A DNA stretch of 64,000 nucleotides from Rickettsia rhipicephali str. 3-7-female6-CWPP (GCF_000284075.1 NC_017042.1:434001-498000); one strand, 5' to 3'; shown: positions 48,969 to 59,526, numbered from the stretch's first letter. The notes: generated by a model not told the origin, from the sequence alone. Numbers and translations: made by a program.

Positions 48969-49776
48969 AGTTTTATTGAGTTTACTTTGCTTAGTTATTT
49001 CGTATGCGGGCTACGGTCAAATTATTCCTACTTACTCCGTAGATTCAGTAACAATGAAAAACTTATTACCGAAGATAGATGCAGATACGCTGGTACTTAT
49101 AAATATAGATAATACTATCATAACACCGAAATCCAAATTATTTCGATATCAGGATAATTCTTATATAAATTTTACTAAATATTTATATAGTCTTGCAGCG
49201 TATAACGCATCAGTTAATAAAACTATTGCAAAATTGATAGTGCAGCGTCAAATGATGCTTGTTGAATCTAAATGGGTAGATTTAATTAATAAGATGAAAC
49301 AGCAAGGTGCAACGGTTTTAGGTCTTCAGGAAATAACGGCCCCATGTAATTTAATTGAAAATTATGAAGGATGGTTATATACCTTACTTTACGGACTCAA
49401 TATTAATTTTACTAATAAAGTTAATGATAAAGATGTATTTAGATTTAATCCAAGCGATGCTGAAGCCCCTATTTTTTATTTAGGTATAATATTTACCGGT
49501 AATATAAATAGAGTAAAAGCTCTTATAGAGTTCTTAAACATTATACCGAAACAACCTAAAAAAATAGTAATTTTTGCAAATAATAAAAAAGATTTAGAAA
49601 ATATGGACTCTTATTTAAGTATGGTTGATATAGGATATTATGGAATTGAATATTTGGGGTGGCAAATGTTACCGGGGTCACCTGATCATCAAATCGCTGA
49701 GTTGCAGCAATCTACGTTTTTAAATACCGGTCAGTGGTTAGAAGATGATACAGCTGCAAAGATGTTAAATAAATAA
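48952..49776 (+). CDS. Exported DUF2608-family protein (copy 2)
   Basis: The second DUF2608-like protein, about 274 residues, with a signal peptide MTQINKVLLSLLCLVISYAG. TLVLINIDNTIITPKSKLFR at the motif I position is closer to a HAD DxDxT (here NIDNT) than in copy 1, and PKKIVIFANNKKDLENMDSY fits the motif III/IV region. I chose ATG 48952 since the signal peptide begins there; the longer start at 48931 overlaps copy 1 more. The two genes are a tandem pair and probably an operon with cysQ. Confidence 0.7.
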   Translation: MTQINKVLLSLLCLVISYAGYGQIIPTYSVDSVTMKNLLPKIDADTLVLINIDNTIITPKSKLFRYQDNSYINFTKYLYSLAAYNASVNKTIAKLIVQRQMMLVESKWVDLINKMKQQGATVLGLQEITAPCNLIENYEGWLYTLLYGLNINFTNKVNDKDVFRFNPSDAEAPIFYLGIIFTGNINRVKALIEFLNIIPKQPKKIVIFANNKKDLENMDSYLSMVDIGYYGIEYLGWQMLPGSPDHQIAELQQSTFLNTGQWLEDDTAAKMLNK

Positions 49777-49778
49777 TT

Positions 49779-50555
49779 ATGAATGACAATTTAATTAATG
49801 CTTTAAAAGATTTAATTATTAATACCGGCAAGATTGCACTAGATATAAAAAAGGCAGGAATATTGACTGATATTAAATCAGATGGGTCAGTAGTCACTAA
49901 TGCCGATAAGGAAATTAGTAAAATAATTTATCAAACTCTACAAACCTTAACCTCTCAAATAGCTATAGTATGTGAAGAGCAGCCGCTACCTATATTCAGC
50001 AGTGATACTTTTTGGTTAATCGATCCTATTGATGGGACATGGAGCTATGTAAACGGTAAAAGTACATATACGGTCAATATAGGGCTTATTGAAAACGGTT
50101 TTCCAACCATCGGCTTGATATATCACCCTGAAACAGCAAAGCTATATTATACCGATGTAAACGGTCGGTTAAAAATCGAACAGAATTCTAAAGAAATATT
50201 TGTTAATCATGAACCTAAACATGAAGAGCTTAATGCGGTAATAGGTTTTTATAATTCAAATAAAGCTACTAAAGAATTTTTAAGTAAGTATTCATTCGGT
50301 CAAATAAATGCAATAGGCAGTTCAATTAAACTATGCTTAATTGCTGAAGGAGCAGCTGATATATATCCAAAATTCGGTCAAACTATGGAATGGGACATAG
50401 CGGCAGGTCATGCTTTAATTAAAGCCGGTGGTGGTAATATTTTAGATACGCATGGACAAGAAATTACTTACGGTAAAGAAAGTTTCGCTAATCCTCATTT
50501 TTTTGCCTGTAGTAAATATTGGTTGGAAAGGGAGGCAAGGTTGCATAGATACTAG
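49779..50555 (+). CDS. cysQ: 3'(2'),5'-bisphosphate nucleotidase CysQ-like
   Basis: An inositol-monophosphatase-family enzyme, likely acting on 3'-phosphoadenosine 5'-phosphate. The metal sites are seen in VTNADKEIS, CEEQ and WLIDPIDGTWSYVNGKSTYT, and the last Asp in EWDIAAGHAL. The 258-residue length is normal. It begins two bases after the DUF2608 pair. Inositol phosphatase activity is an alternative. Confidence 0.9.
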   Translation: MNDNLINALKDLIINTGKIALDIKKAGILTDIKSDGSVVTNADKEISKIIYQTLQTLTSQIAIVCEEQPLPIFSSDTFWLIDPIDGTWSYVNGKSTYTVNIGLIENGFPTIGLIYHPETAKLYYTDVNGRLKIEQNSKEIFVNHEPKHEELNAVIGFYNSNKATKEFLSKYSFGQINAIGSSIKLCLIAEGAADIYPKFGQTMEWDIAAGHALIKAGGGNILDTHGQEITYGKESFANPHFFACSKYWLEREARLHRY

Positions 50556-50557
50556 AT

Positions 50558-50657
50558 CGTCATTGCGAGCAGCCGTAGGCTGCGTGGCAATCTCATGAAA
50601 TAATAACAAACTCCTGAGATTGCTTCGTCAAAACTTGCAGTTTTTCCTCGCAATGAT
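50558..50657. repeat. RPE-type repeat after cysQ
   Basis: CGTCATTGCGAGCAGCCGTA ... CCTCGCAATGATG with GGCAATCTCATGAAATAATA and CTGAGATTGCTTCG. It lies between the convergent cysQ and mutS. Confidence 0.85.
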
Positions 50658-50694
50658 GAAAAAACTGATCCACGCAGGCACTGCCAAACTCGCA

Positions 50695-53355
50695 TCAAAC
50701 CCACTTCTTTAACTCATAAATTAACTCAAGTGCTTCTTTAGGGGATAGTTTATCAGGATCGATAGTGCTGAATTTTTCATCTAATTTGCTGCTTATAGTA
50801 GTTTTATTAGGTTCAAGATTAAACAAACTCAAATTATTTGATTCCATTGATAAAATATTTTTTCCTTTACCTGTAGAAGTTTTTTCAAATTTAAGCAGAA
50901 TCTGCTTAGCTCTGTTTATAACACTCGCAGGAAGACCGGCAAGAGCCGCAACATGAAGACCGTAGGACCTATCGGTAGCACCTGATATAATATTATGTAA
51001 AAATAGAATATCTTTACCTGACTCCTCAATAGCAATAGTATAATTTTGCAAAGCCGGCAGGAAATTACTCATAACGGTTAGCTCATGATAGTGCGTTGCA
51101 AATAAACAGCGACATTTCAGCTTATCATGAATATATTCAAGCACCGACCATGCTATAGATACCCCGTCATAAGTGGATGTGCCTCTACCTACCTCATCAA
51201 GTATGATTAGTGAGTTTTTTGTAGATTGAGCAAGAATTGCCGAGGTTTCAAGCATCTCTGCCATAAAGGTCGATTGTCCCTTAATTAAGTCATCGGCAGC
51301 ACCTATTCGGCTAAATATTTTGTCGACTACCCCTATTTTAGCACTTTTTGCCGGCACAAACGAACCTATTTGAGCAATGATTGCAATAATGGCATTTTGA
51401 CGTAAAAAAGTACTTTTACCTGCCATATTAGGACCGGTAATTAACCAAATACGCTCAAGCTCCGATAAATGACAATCATTATATACAAAGCTTTTGCTTT
51501 CTCGTTGTAGTGCTTTCTCTACTACAGGATGCCGTCCTTTAACGATATCAAAGCTTAAAGCATCGGTAAACTCAGGCTTAACATAATCATATTCATCAGC
51601 GATGTAAGCAAAATTACAAAATACGTCAAGCCCGTTTAAGGAGCTTGCAAGCATTCGTAAATAGGAAGCTTTTTCGATTACTTGGCTACAAATATCCGCA
51701 TATAATTCTTTTTCTAAGCTTATTACTAAGGTTTTAGCGTTGACTAACTCACTTTCAAGCTTTTGTAGTTCAGCAGTAGTATAACGAACATGATTAACCG
51801 TTGTTTGACGGTGAATAAATTTGGGATCAAGGATTTTATTAACATTTTTAGCGGTGATATCGATAAAAAGCCCTATAACATTATTATGAGATATTTTTAA
51901 ACTATCTATTCCCGTTTCTTTGCGATATTGATCTTTTAGCTTTTCAATATGTAATTTTCCGTTATTAATTAAATCATGTAATTGGGCTACTTTCGGATGA
52001 TATTCATGTTTTATTATACCTCCGTCATTTAAATTATTCGGTGCATCTTCTCGTATTGTTTCGTCTATTAAATTATATAATTCTGCATCGCCTGATAGAG
52101 GTTTAATAATTTTTTCGATAAAATCAGGTAAATTAAAACCGTAAGCGTCAAAGAATACTCCTTTAATAATCGTTGCCGTTTCTAAAGTATATTTAATGCT
52201 AAGTAAATCACGACCTGAACTTCTGTTCATCGTAATACGTGTTAAGCAGCGTTCTATATCACTAGTTTTTTTTAGAAGTTCTCTAATTTTTTTTACTATT
52301 TCTAAGTTGGAATAAAAGAACTCGGTAATATTTAAACGATGATTTATTTTAGCAATGTTGGTTAAAGGACTTGAAAGAAAATTATATAGTAAACGTCCGC
52401 CTTGTTTAGTAACCGTATGATTAAGGGTGCTTAATAAACTTCCTTGCGAGCCGCCTTGTGAGTTTGTTACAATTTCAAGGTTGCGTCTAGTAGAGAAATC
52501 AATAGTCATATAGCTATGAAAATTGATAATTCTAGGGATTGGCAAATGAGGAATATTTTGTTTTTGCGTTAACGATAAATATTCTAAAACGCTACCTATG
52601 GCACAAATTTGACTACTAGATATCTCGCCGATTCCTTTAATATCTTTCATTTTATAAAAATCTAAAATGATTTTTTCGCATTTATTAATCGCAAAAAAAC
52701 TATCAACTTGATAGGTAATACGAAAATTTAATTGTTTGAAAATACTATCCGCAAGATTAGAAGATCTCAGATTTTCGCTAAGCAGAATTTCACGAGGTTT
52801 TAAACGAGCCAGCTCATTAAGAATTTCTGTTTCCGGTACATTAACTACAACAATTTCGGAAGTAGAAAGATCAACATAACAAAGGCTAGCTGTTTCTTTA
52901 TTTTTCGGTATTACGAGACTTGCTAAATAATTAGGTTCGGCTGAAGCAATTAGATTTTCTTCAATTATAGTTCCCGGAGTTATAATACGTGTAACATCCC
53001 TAGTAACTACCGCTTTATAACCGCCTCTATTCTTTGCTTCTTCAGGTGTTTCTAGTTGATCACAAATAGCAACCTTATAATTTTCTTCAATTAACTTAGT
53101 TAAATAATTCTCAAGGGCATGATAAGGTACTCCGCACATCGCAATTTCTTCTTCGCCGTTTTTGCCGCGCTTTGTTAAAGCAATGCCAAGTACATTGCTT
53201 GCTAGAATTGCATCTTCATAGAACATTTCATAAAAATCACCCATTCTAAATAGTAGTAAACAATCTAAATGAGCAAATTTAATGTCTAGATATTGCTGCA
53301 TCATTTTCGTTGCAACATCGTAATTATATTTTTGTTTCAACTCTTGAAGATTCAT
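50695..53355 (-). CDS. mutS: DNA mismatch repair protein MutS
   Basis: MutS recognises base mismatches. The mismatch-reading FYE is in RMGDFYEMFYED near the N-terminus. Walker A GPNMAGKST is about 640 residues in, followed by LIILDEVGRGTSTYDG and TAFATHYHEL-like CLFATHYHEL. The C-terminal end SPKEALELIYELKKWV is normal. I chose ATG 53355 (MNLQELKQKYNYD), giving 886 residues; an ATG four codons upstream (53367) is the alternative and neither has a strong ribosome site. Confidence 0.95.
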   Translation of the reverse strand: MNLQELKQKYNYDVATKMMQQYLDIKFAHLDCLLLFRMGDFYEMFYEDAILASNVLGIALTKRGKNGEEEIAMCGVPYHALENYLTKLIEENYKVAICDQLETPEEAKNRGGYKAVVTRDVTRIITPGTIIEENLIASAEPNYLASLVIPKNKETASLCYVDLSTSEIVVVNVPETEILNELARLKPREILLSENLRSSNLADSIFKQLNFRITYQVDSFFAINKCEKIILDFYKMKDIKGIGEISSSQICAIGSVLEYLSLTQKQNIPHLPIPRIINFHSYMTIDFSTRRNLEIVTNSQGGSQGSLLSTLNHTVTKQGGRLLYNFLSSPLTNIAKINHRLNITEFFYSNLEIVKKIRELLKKTSDIERCLTRITMNRSSGRDLLSIKYTLETATIIKGVFFDAYGFNLPDFIEKIIKPLSGDAELYNLIDETIREDAPNNLNDGGIIKHEYHPKVAQLHDLINNGKLHIEKLKDQYRKETGIDSLKISHNNVIGLFIDITAKNVNKILDPKFIHRQTTVNHVRYTTAELQKLESELVNAKTLVISLEKELYADICSQVIEKASYLRMLASSLNGLDVFCNFAYIADEYDYVKPEFTDALSFDIVKGRHPVVEKALQRESKSFVYNDCHLSELERIWLITGPNMAGKSTFLRQNAIIAIIAQIGSFVPAKSAKIGVVDKIFSRIGAADDLIKGQSTFMAEMLETSAILAQSTKNSLIILDEVGRGTSTYDGVSIAWSVLEYIHDKLKCRCLFATHYHELTVMSNFLPALQNYTIAIEESGKDILFLHNIISGATDRSYGLHVAALAGLPASVINRAKQILLKFEKTSTGKGKNILSMESNNLSLFNLEPNKTTISSKLDEKFSTIDPDKLSPKEALELIYELKKWV

Positions 53356-53408
53356 ATTAAGCAGCATAATTTATATTATAGTGTGGCTTTATTGCATGGA
53401 TACCGAAT

Positions 53409-53510
53409 CGTCATTGCGAGCGACCATAGGGGAGAGCGTGGCAATCTTATGAAATAGTGCAAAATGCCTGAGATTGCCACGTCGAGGCTTTGCCTCTCCT
53501 CGCAATGACG
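53409..53510. repeat. RPE-type repeat between rpiB and mutS
   Basis: CGTCATTGCGAGCGACCATA ... TCCTCGCAATGACG, with a centre GGCAATCTTATG / TGAGATTGCCACG. Confidence 0.85.
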
Positions 53511-53540
53511 GATAATAACAATGTTTAACAGTTTATACAA

Positions 53541-53975
53541 CTATTTTATCTTTGATAGGCGGGTGCTATGTCTGCCGCCTTCAAATTGGGTAGTTAAAAA
53601 CTTATCTATAATATCAAATACTATTTTTTGGCCTATGGTTTTTGCTCCGAGTATCAAGATATTAGCGTCATTATGAGCTTTAGCATTTTCGGCAGTTAAT
53701 ATATCGTTGCACAAAGCGGCTCTTATTTCCGAGCTACGATTCGCGGCTATAGACATACCAATCCCCGTATCACTAATTAAAATACCGATAGGTGCTGATT
53801 TTTCAATAATAATATCTACTACTTTCTTAGCATAATCAGGATAATCAACGGTTTGTGTATTATTTGTTCCGCAGTCATAAATCTTTAGAGATTTCTGCTC
53901 TAAATAATTGATAATTTCAGACTTAAGCTCATAACCTGAATGATCACTAGCTATGACAATATTATAAGTTTTCAT
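53541..53975 (-). CDS. rpiB: Ribose-5-phosphate isomerase B
   Basis: RpiB interconverts ribose 5-phosphate and ribulose 5-phosphate. The 144-residue protein shows [20 protein letters not shown] at the N-terminus, DYPDYAKKV and the active-site region [17 protein letters not shown] (Thr and Cys positions; the usual Cys is here Asp-Thr). Rickettsiae lack most of the pentose phosphate pathway, so its role here is unclear. Confidence 0.92.
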   Translation of the reverse strand: MKTYNIVIASDHSGYELKSEIINYLEQKSLKIYDCGTNNTQTVDYPDYAKKVVDIIIEKSAPIGILISDTGIGMSIAANRSSEIRAALCNDILTAENAKAHNDANILILGAKTIGQKIVFDIIDKFLTTQFEGGRHSTRLSKIK

Positions 53976-54062
53976 AGTTAATTTTTTGATGGAAAATAAT
54001 GATAAAAATTATATACTATGTAAGATTTGTTTTCTAATGTAAATAATAGTTTTGTTAAATAT

Positions 54063-54701
54063 ATGAAATATCCTGTTGTACTTAGTATCGTTATATGTTT
54101 TTGTTTAGTTGCTTGTGTTGATCAGCCACCGGCTCCAATTGAGTATAAAGTAGGAGATGTTACTGCAAATAATAATTCTATCGCACTAGATCACGATGAG
54201 GGTATGATAGTTCAAAGAACTATGGAAGACAATCCCGCGTCAGAAAAAGTTAGCGGTAGACTCGAAGAGCCAAAGGCAAAAATTATAGAAGAGGATAATG
54301 ATGATATTGAGATTCCTATGTTTCGGAATGAAGACGAAGATGAAGAAGCGATAGAACAATTAAGCTTTGTAAAACCGTTAAATGGGGTAATTATTACCGA
54401 GTTTAAAGCCGGTAAAAGTAAAGGGATAGATATTGCAGCTAAAGAATATAGTGAAGTTAAATCGATAGCTGCAGGAACGGTAATATATTCAGGTTATAAT
54501 AAGCAATTCGGTAATTTAGTAATAGTTAAATTAGATAAAGACGATCTAGAAGTAGCATATGCGAGTTTAGATGATTTATTACTGAAAAAAGGTGATAAAA
54601 TTGCTAGAAATAGTGTTATCGGACATGTAGAACATAAATTATATTTTGCTATGCGTAAAAATAAAATAGCAGTTGATCCTAATAAGTATATAGAATTTTA
54701 A
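54063..54701 (+). CDS. Lipoprotein with degenerate M23 peptidase (LytM) domain
   Basis: A 212-residue lipoprotein: MKYPVVLSIVICFCLVAC with the lipobox Cys18, an acidic linker, and a C-terminal LytM-like domain containing GKSKGIDIAAKEYSEVKSIA, GTVIYSGYNKQFGNLVIVKL and FAMRKNKIAVDPNKYIEF. The catalytic HxxxD His is replaced (KSKGIDI) and the HxH is LYFAM, so it should not cleave peptidoglycan. It probably acts like NlpD/EnvC as a regulator of amidases (inference). I chose ATG 54063 for the lipobox; an upstream TTG at 54027 is less likely. Confidence 0.8.
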   Translation: MKYPVVLSIVICFCLVACVDQPPAPIEYKVGDVTANNNSIALDHDEGMIVQRTMEDNPASEKVSGRLEEPKAKIIEEDNDDIEIPMFRNEDEDEEAIEQLSFVKPLNGVIITEFKAGKSKGIDIAAKEYSEVKSIAAGTVIYSGYNKQFGNLVIVKLDKDDLEVAYASLDDLLLKKGDKIARNSVIGHVEHKLYFAMRKNKIAVDPNKYIEF

Positions 54702-54702
54702 G

Positions 54703-55343
54703 AGTAGCAAAGCTAAAAATATAGCCATCCGCATTACGTCTAAAGGTGTAGAGCTTGTATTACCTCTTAAGGTAAAAGCCGAAAAAGGTCATAATTTTTT
54801 GTTAAGTAAAGAATATTGGGTTAGGCAAAAATTACGTCGTAATGTCACTGCGATACCAAAAGATGAAGATAAGATTTCTATTTTGGGTAAATCTTATGAC
54901 TTATGAAATAATACATATTGATTCGTCTAAAAATCAGATAAAATTAAATGATTCTACGTTAGAAGTGTGTTGTATGTAGTCAGGTACTAAAAAAACTTAG
55001 TATAGAAGTATTCCTTAAAAAGAAATTATTAGCAGAAATAAAAATAATAGTAGAGAATATATCTAAAAAACATAATTTGACTTATTCCAATATGAGAATA
55101 ATGGAAAATGTTAGCCGTTGGGGGAGTTGTTGTAGCAAAGAGAATCCTGTTTTTAATTGGCGGGTAGTTTTTGCCCCCTTTGAAGTACTGAAATATTTAG
55201 TAGCTCATGAAATGGTACATTTAAAAGAAATGAACCATAGTAAAAATTTTTGGGAGCTAGTTGAGGATATATATCCCGAATACCAACCGGCAAAATTATG
55301 GCTAAAAAGAAACGGTAAGAATTTATATAGTTATTTGCCATAA
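54703..55343 (+). pseudogene. Broken YgjP-type zinc metallopeptidase
   Basis: A first piece, SSKAKNIAIRITSKGVELVL and EYWVRQKLRRN, stops at 54904. A second reads YEIIHIDSSKNQIKLNDSTL. The last (about 54990-55343) holds VSRWGSCCSKENPVFNWRVV and VAHEMVHLKEMNHSKNFWEL, with the HExxH and third-His zinc motif of the YgjP/WLM-like family. Two or three frame breaks show it to be a relic although the catalytic end is intact. It starts right after the lipoprotein gene. Confidence 0.82.
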
Positions 55344-55392
55344 CTTTATGTCATTCCTGCAGAAGTGTATGGGTGTCAACTTAAGGATCGAT

Positions 55393-55493
55393 GTCATTCC
55401 CGCGAAAGCGGGAATCTAATCCAATACTTTAAAGCTTTTTAAAAGCTCGATTTATCTCGCTTTACGCTGGATTCCTGCTTTCGCAGGAATGAC
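55393..55493. repeat. RPE-type repeat before thyX
   Basis: GTCATTCCCGCGAAAGCGGG and CCTGCTTTCGCAGGAATGAC around AAAGCTTTTTAAAAGCTCG. Just upstream, 55350-55380 holds a further fragment (GTCATTCCTGCAGAAG). Confidence 0.85.
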
Positions 55494-55536
55494 ATTGGAA
55501 AGGTTAATTTAAAGAAAAACATAAAGGATAAATAGA

Positions 55537-56421
55537 ATGCACAACACCACAAAAAGAGTAACAGTCCCGACACTTGAAGAAATCTTATATGAGCCTATAA
55601 AAGTGTTAGATTACGGCTTTATTAGAGTTATCGACTATATGGGGGATGATAGTGCTATAGTACAAGCAGCTCGTGTTTCTTACGGTAAGGGTACGAAGCA
55701 ATTAAACCAAGATAAAGGGCTGATAAACTACTTGCTTCGTCATTATCATACCACTCCTTTTGAGATGTGTGATATCAAGTTCCATATTAAACTACCGATA
55801 TTTATTGCAAGGCAATGGATTAGGCATAGAACAGCTAGCGTTAACGAATATTCGGCAAGGTATTCTATTTTAGGTAATGAATTTTATCTACCTGAACCGG
55901 CAAATATTGCTTCCCAATCTGCCGTAAATAAACAATGTAGGGAAGGGGATAGCTTACCGAAAGAAGTGGCTGAGAAGGTCCTTGCAATTTTAGAGGAAGA
56001 TGCTAGACAGTGCTACGGGCATTATAAGGAACTGATGAATGCCGATGAAGAGGGTAATATTATAGATGAGAACGCCACAGGGATAGCAAGAGAGCTTGCT
56101 CGTATGAATTTAACTTTAAATTATTATACGGAATGGTATTGGAAGATTAATTTACATAATTTACTTCATTTTTTAAGATTGCGAGCCGACCCTCACGCTC
56201 AATATGAAATTAGAGTTTATGCTGAAAAGATGCTTGAGATAGTCAAAGCTTGGGTTCCTTTTGCTTACGAAGCTTTTGAAGAATATCGTTTGCAGGGAGC
56301 AAATATTTCACGTAAAGGTTTGGATGTAATTAAAAGAATGATAAACGGTGAAAAAGTTACCCATGAAACTAGTGATATGACTAAGAGAGAATGGGAAGAA
56401 CTGATGAAGATTTTGGGGTAA
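55537..56421 (+). CDS. thyX: Flavin-dependent thymidylate synthase
   Basis: ThyX makes dTMP from dUMP using FAD and methylenetetrahydrofolate. The diagnostic RHRxxSxNExSxRY motif is intact as [14 protein letters not shown] at residues 96-109. The 294-residue length is normal for rickettsiae. It is flanked on both sides by repeats, so it is likely transcribed alone. Confidence 0.97.
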   Translation: MHNTTKRVTVPTLEEILYEPIKVLDYGFIRVIDYMGDDSAIVQAARVSYGKGTKQLNQDKGLINYLLRHYHTTPFEMCDIKFHIKLPIFIARQWIRHRTASVNEYSARYSILGNEFYLPEPANIASQSAVNKQCREGDSLPKEVAEKVLAILEEDARQCYGHYKELMNADEEGNIIDENATGIARELARMNLTLNYYTEWYWKINLHNLLHFLRLRADPHAQYEIRVYAEKMLEIVKAWVPFAYEAFEEYRLQGANISRKGLDVIKRMINGEKVTHETSDMTKREWEELMKILG

Positions 56422-56426
56422 TGTAT

Positions 56427-56452
56427 GTCATTCCCGCTTTCGCAGGAATGAC
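56427..56452. repeat. Minimal RPE hairpin between thyX and tolB
   Basis: GTCATTCCCGC TTTC GCAGGAATGAC, arms only, similar to 5851-5876. Confidence 0.75.
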
Positions 56453-56495
56453 ATACAACAACCATAACGGAATTTGATAAAAAGGAGTATTTTAA

Positions 56496-57830
56496 GTGCG
56501 AAATATTATATATTTTATACTATCACTATTATTTAGTTTTACCAGCTATGCACTTGAAACAATAAACATTGAGCATGGGCGAGCTGACCCGACACCTATA
56601 GCGGTCAATAAATTTGATGCCGATAATTCTGCCGCTGATGTATTAGGTCACGATATGGTTAAAGTTATCTCTAATGATTTAAAGCTTTCGGGGTTATTCC
56701 GTCCTATTTCTGCTGCTTCTTTTATAGAAGAGAAGACAGGAATAGAATATAAGCCGCTTTTTGCTGCATGGCGTCAAATTAATGCTAGTCTTTTAGTAAA
56801 CGGTGAAGTTAAAAAACTAGGAAGCGGTAAATTTAAAATTAGCTTTATATTATGGGATACGTTGCTTGAAAAACAGCTCGCCGGTGAAATTCTTGAAGTA
56901 CCGGAAAATCTATGGAGAAGAGCAGCACATAAAATTGCCGATAAAATTTATGAAAAAATTACCGGTGATGCCGGTTATTTTGACACTAAAATAGTGTATG
57001 TATCAGAAAGCAGCTCTTTACCGAAAATAAAAAGAATTGCTTTGATGGATTATGACGGGGCTAATAATAAATACCTTACCAATGGAAAGTCACTAGTCTT
57101 AACCCCAAGATTTGCTCGTTCGGCGGATAAGATTTTTTACGTTTCATATGCTACTAAAAGAAGAGCACTCGTTTATGAAAAAGATTTAAAAACAGGCAAA
57201 GAAAGTGTGGTAGGTGATTTTCCCGGTATATCGTTTGCTCCTAGATTCTCACCGGACGGTAGAAAAGCTGTAATGTCGATAGCTCAAAACGGCTCGACGC
57301 ATATTTATGAAATCGACCTTGCTACTAAACGGCTTCATAAATTAACTGACGGATTCGGTATTAATACCTCTCCTAGCTATTCACCGGACGGTAAAAAAAT
57401 TGTATATAATTCCGATAGAAACGGTGTGCCTCAATTATATATCATGAATTCAGACGGAAGTGACGTTCAGCGTATTAGTTTTGGCGGTGGTTCTTACGCA
57501 GCTCCTAGCTGGTCGCCTAGAGGAGACTATATAGCATTTACTAAGATTACTAGAGGAGACGGAGGAAAAACTTTTAATATCGGAATTATGAAAGCATGTC
57601 CCCAAGATGATGAGAATAGTGAAAGGATAATAACAAGCGGATATTTAGTCGAAAGCCCTTGTTGGTCGCCTAACGGACGAGTTATTATGTTTACTAAAGG
57701 TTGGCCGTCGAGAGCTAAAGCTCCGGGAAAAAACAAAATTTTTGCAATTGATCTAACAGGTCATAATGAAAGAGAAATTATGACACCAGCAGATGCTTCT
57801 GATCCAGAATGGTCAGGTGTACTGAACTAA
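56496..57830 (+). CDS. tolB: Tol-Pal system protein TolB
   Basis: The periplasmic beta-propeller of the Tol-Pal system, which keeps outer and inner membrane together during division. A signal peptide (1-20) is followed by the N-terminal mixed domain and WD-like repeats with [20 protein letters not shown] and [20 protein letters not shown] and [10 protein letters not shown]. The start is GTG at 56496 with AAAAGGAG upstream. The 444-residue length is normal. The other tol genes are not in the window. Confidence 0.96.
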   Translation: MRNIIYFILSLLFSFTSYALETINIEHGRADPTPIAVNKFDADNSAADVLGHDMVKVISNDLKLSGLFRPISAASFIEEKTGIEYKPLFAAWRQINASLLVNGEVKKLGSGKFKISFILWDTLLEKQLAGEILEVPENLWRRAAHKIADKIYEKITGDAGYFDTKIVYVSESSSLPKIKRIALMDYDGANNKYLTNGKSLVLTPRFARSADKIFYVSYATKRRALVYEKDLKTGKESVVGDFPGISFAPRFSPDGRKAVMSIAQNGSTHIYEIDLATKRLHKLTDGFGINTSPSYSPDGKKIVYNSDRNGVPQLYIMNSDGSDVQRISFGGGSYAAPSWSPRGDYIAFTKITRGDGGKTFNIGIMKACPQDDENSERIITSGYLVESPCWSPNGRVIMFTKGWPSRAKAPGKNKIFAIDLTGHNEREIMTPADASDPEWSGVLN

Positions 57831-57874
57831 TGTCATTTCTACGAAAGCATTGTTGAGTGGATCGTTTTTCCGTT

Positions 57875-57971
57875 GTCATACCGCGACTTGATCGCAGTAT
57901 CCAGTTAAAAATACTAACATTGTTAGGATTTTTAGTTGTTTTTGGATCCCGTGGTCAAGCCACGGGATGAC
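57875..57971. repeat. RPE-type repeat between tolB and rpoH
   Basis: GTCATACCGCGACTTGATCG and GTGGTCAAGCCACGGGATGA, full-length member of the same type as in mnhB, at a convergent gene end. Confidence 0.85.
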
Positions 57972-57984
57972 AGTCCAATAAGGC

Positions 57985-58866
57985 TTAAGCTACTTCTCTA
58001 CTATGGTTTAAAATAAACTTCTTTATTTTTTCAAAAGCCGTATTTTCTATTTGTCTAATACGTTCCTTAGAAATATTATACTCATTGCTTAGAATATCTA
58101 GAGTTTTAGGAGTATCCGTTAATTTACGCTCTGTTAAAATACGAAGTTCCCTATCGTTTAAAATCTTCATAGCATTTGATAGTAACTGCCTTTGACTGGT
58201 AGAATTTTGCTTATTAATAGCCATAGCTTCAGGAGTAGGGCGTGTTTCTGGTAATAGTTCTATTAATTCTCCGGATTCTGCATCGTCACTATTTATAGAG
58301 TTATTTAACGATAAATCAGGACCTGAAATTCTAGTATTCATTTCAGAAACTTCATTAACCGAAACGCCTAGCTCATCTGCTATTTGTGCAAAATCATCGG
58401 TAGTAATAGCCCTTGAGTATAAATTAGTAATTTTATGCTTAACTTTATTAAGACTAAAAAATAATTTTTTTTGTGCGGCCGTTGTTCCCATCTTTACTAA
58501 TGACCAAGATTTTAATATATATTCTTGTATGGCTGCTTTAATCCACCACATCGCATATGTTGATAGGCGAAAACCAAGTTCGGGATTGAATTTTTTTACT
58601 GCCTGCATTAAACCTATATTACCTTCTGAAACCAATTCGGTAATAGGAAGACCGTAAGTCCTATAGCCGCTTGCAATTTTTGCAACAAGTTTAAGATGGC
58701 TTGTTACTAATTTATGTGCAGCTTGTAAATCATTCCCTTCTAAATAGGATTTTGCTAATAACAATTCTTCTTCTTGCGTAAGTGAAGGAATTTTATTGAT
58801 TTTCTGTAAGTAGCTATAAAATCCTGATTCGCTAGAAATTGCTAATGCATTAATATTATTAGTCAT
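57985..58866 (-). CDS. rpoH: RNA polymerase sigma-32 (heat shock)
   Basis: RpoH directs transcription of heat shock genes. Regions 2.1-2.4 are visible in AHKLVTSHLKLVAKIASGYR, LVSEGNIGLMQAVKKFNPEL and GFRLSTYAMWWIKAAIQEYI; the RpoH box lies about residues 125-135 (KLFFSLNKVK). Region 4.2 contains LSNEYNISKERIRQIENTAF. The 293-residue length is normal. The hsp20 gene in this window is a candidate target. Confidence 0.96.
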   Translation of the reverse strand: MTNNINALAISSESGFYSYLQKINKIPSLTQEEELLLAKSYLEGNDLQAAHKLVTSHLKLVAKIASGYRTYGLPITELVSEGNIGLMQAVKKFNPELGFRLSTYAMWWIKAAIQEYILKSWSLVKMGTTAAQKKLFFSLNKVKHKITNLYSRAITTDDFAQIADELGVSVNEVSEMNTRISGPDLSLNNSINSDDAESGELIELLPETRPTPEAMAINKQNSTSQRQLLSNAMKILNDRELRILTERKLTDTPKTLDILSNEYNISKERIRQIENTAFEKIKKFILNHSREVA

Positions 58867-58959
58867 ACTATACTAACCTTAAAAACTATTTTTTTTATAC
58901 TAACACATATATGATCTAAAATAAACTTTTTCTAGAGTATTTTTAAATAAAATCAAATA

Positions 58960-59526
58960 ATGTCTAAAAAATCCAATAAAAATTTAGCTTTTTCTTTGCT
59001 GGGATTAATAATTAGTATGGTGTTACTCAGTTTTGCTTCCGTACCTATCTATAATTTATTTTGTAAAGTTACAGGATATGGAGGCACTACTGCAAAAGAA
59101 ACGGTGAGTGTATATTCTAAGGTAAAAGGCACTAAACCTATAATTATCGAGTTTGATGCTAATGTTGATAAAGATTTACCTTGGCGGTTTATTCCAAGGC
59201 AGCAAAGAGTGCAAATTGTTCCGGGGCAGAATACTCTAGTGTTCTATGAAACGGAGAATCTAAGTGATAACGATATAATAGGTACTTCCGTATATAATGT
59301 TACTCCAAATAAAGCAGGAAAATATTTCGTAAAAATTCATTGTTTTTGTTTTGAAGAACAATTATTAAAAGCCGGCGAAAAAGTCTTAATGCCGGTTACA
59401 TTTTATATAGATAAGGATTTTGAGCTTGACCCTGAAATGCAAGACATTAAAGTACTTACTTTATCTTATAGTTTTTTTAAAGTACAAGAGATGTCGTCAT
59501 TGCGAGGAAATTACTTAAGTAATTGA
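58960..59526 (+). CDS. ctaG: Cytochrome c oxidase assembly protein CtaG (Cox11)
   Basis: CtaG delivers copper to the CuB site of cytochrome oxidase. A single N-terminal membrane anchor (about 8-28) is followed by [17 protein letters not shown] and [20 protein letters not shown] with the copper-binding CFCF. The last 11 residues ([10 protein letters not shown]) are coded by the repeat at 59495, which gives the stop codon, so the native C-terminus has been replaced. Confidence 0.94.
   Translation: MSKKSNKNLAFSLLGLIISMVLLSFASVPIYNLFCKVTGYGGTTAKETVSVYSKVKGTKPIIIEFDANVDKDLPWRFIPRQQRVQIVPGQNTLVFYETENLSDNDIIGTSVYNVTPNKAGKYFVKIHCFCFEEQLLKAGEKVLMPVTFYIDKDFELDPEMQDIKVLTLSYSFFKVQEMSSLRGNYLSN

Noticed and set aside
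54027-54062. TTG start extending the M23-like lipoprotein
   Set aside because: The lipoprotein signal with lipobox starts cleanly at ATG 54063; a longer N-terminus would disrupt it.
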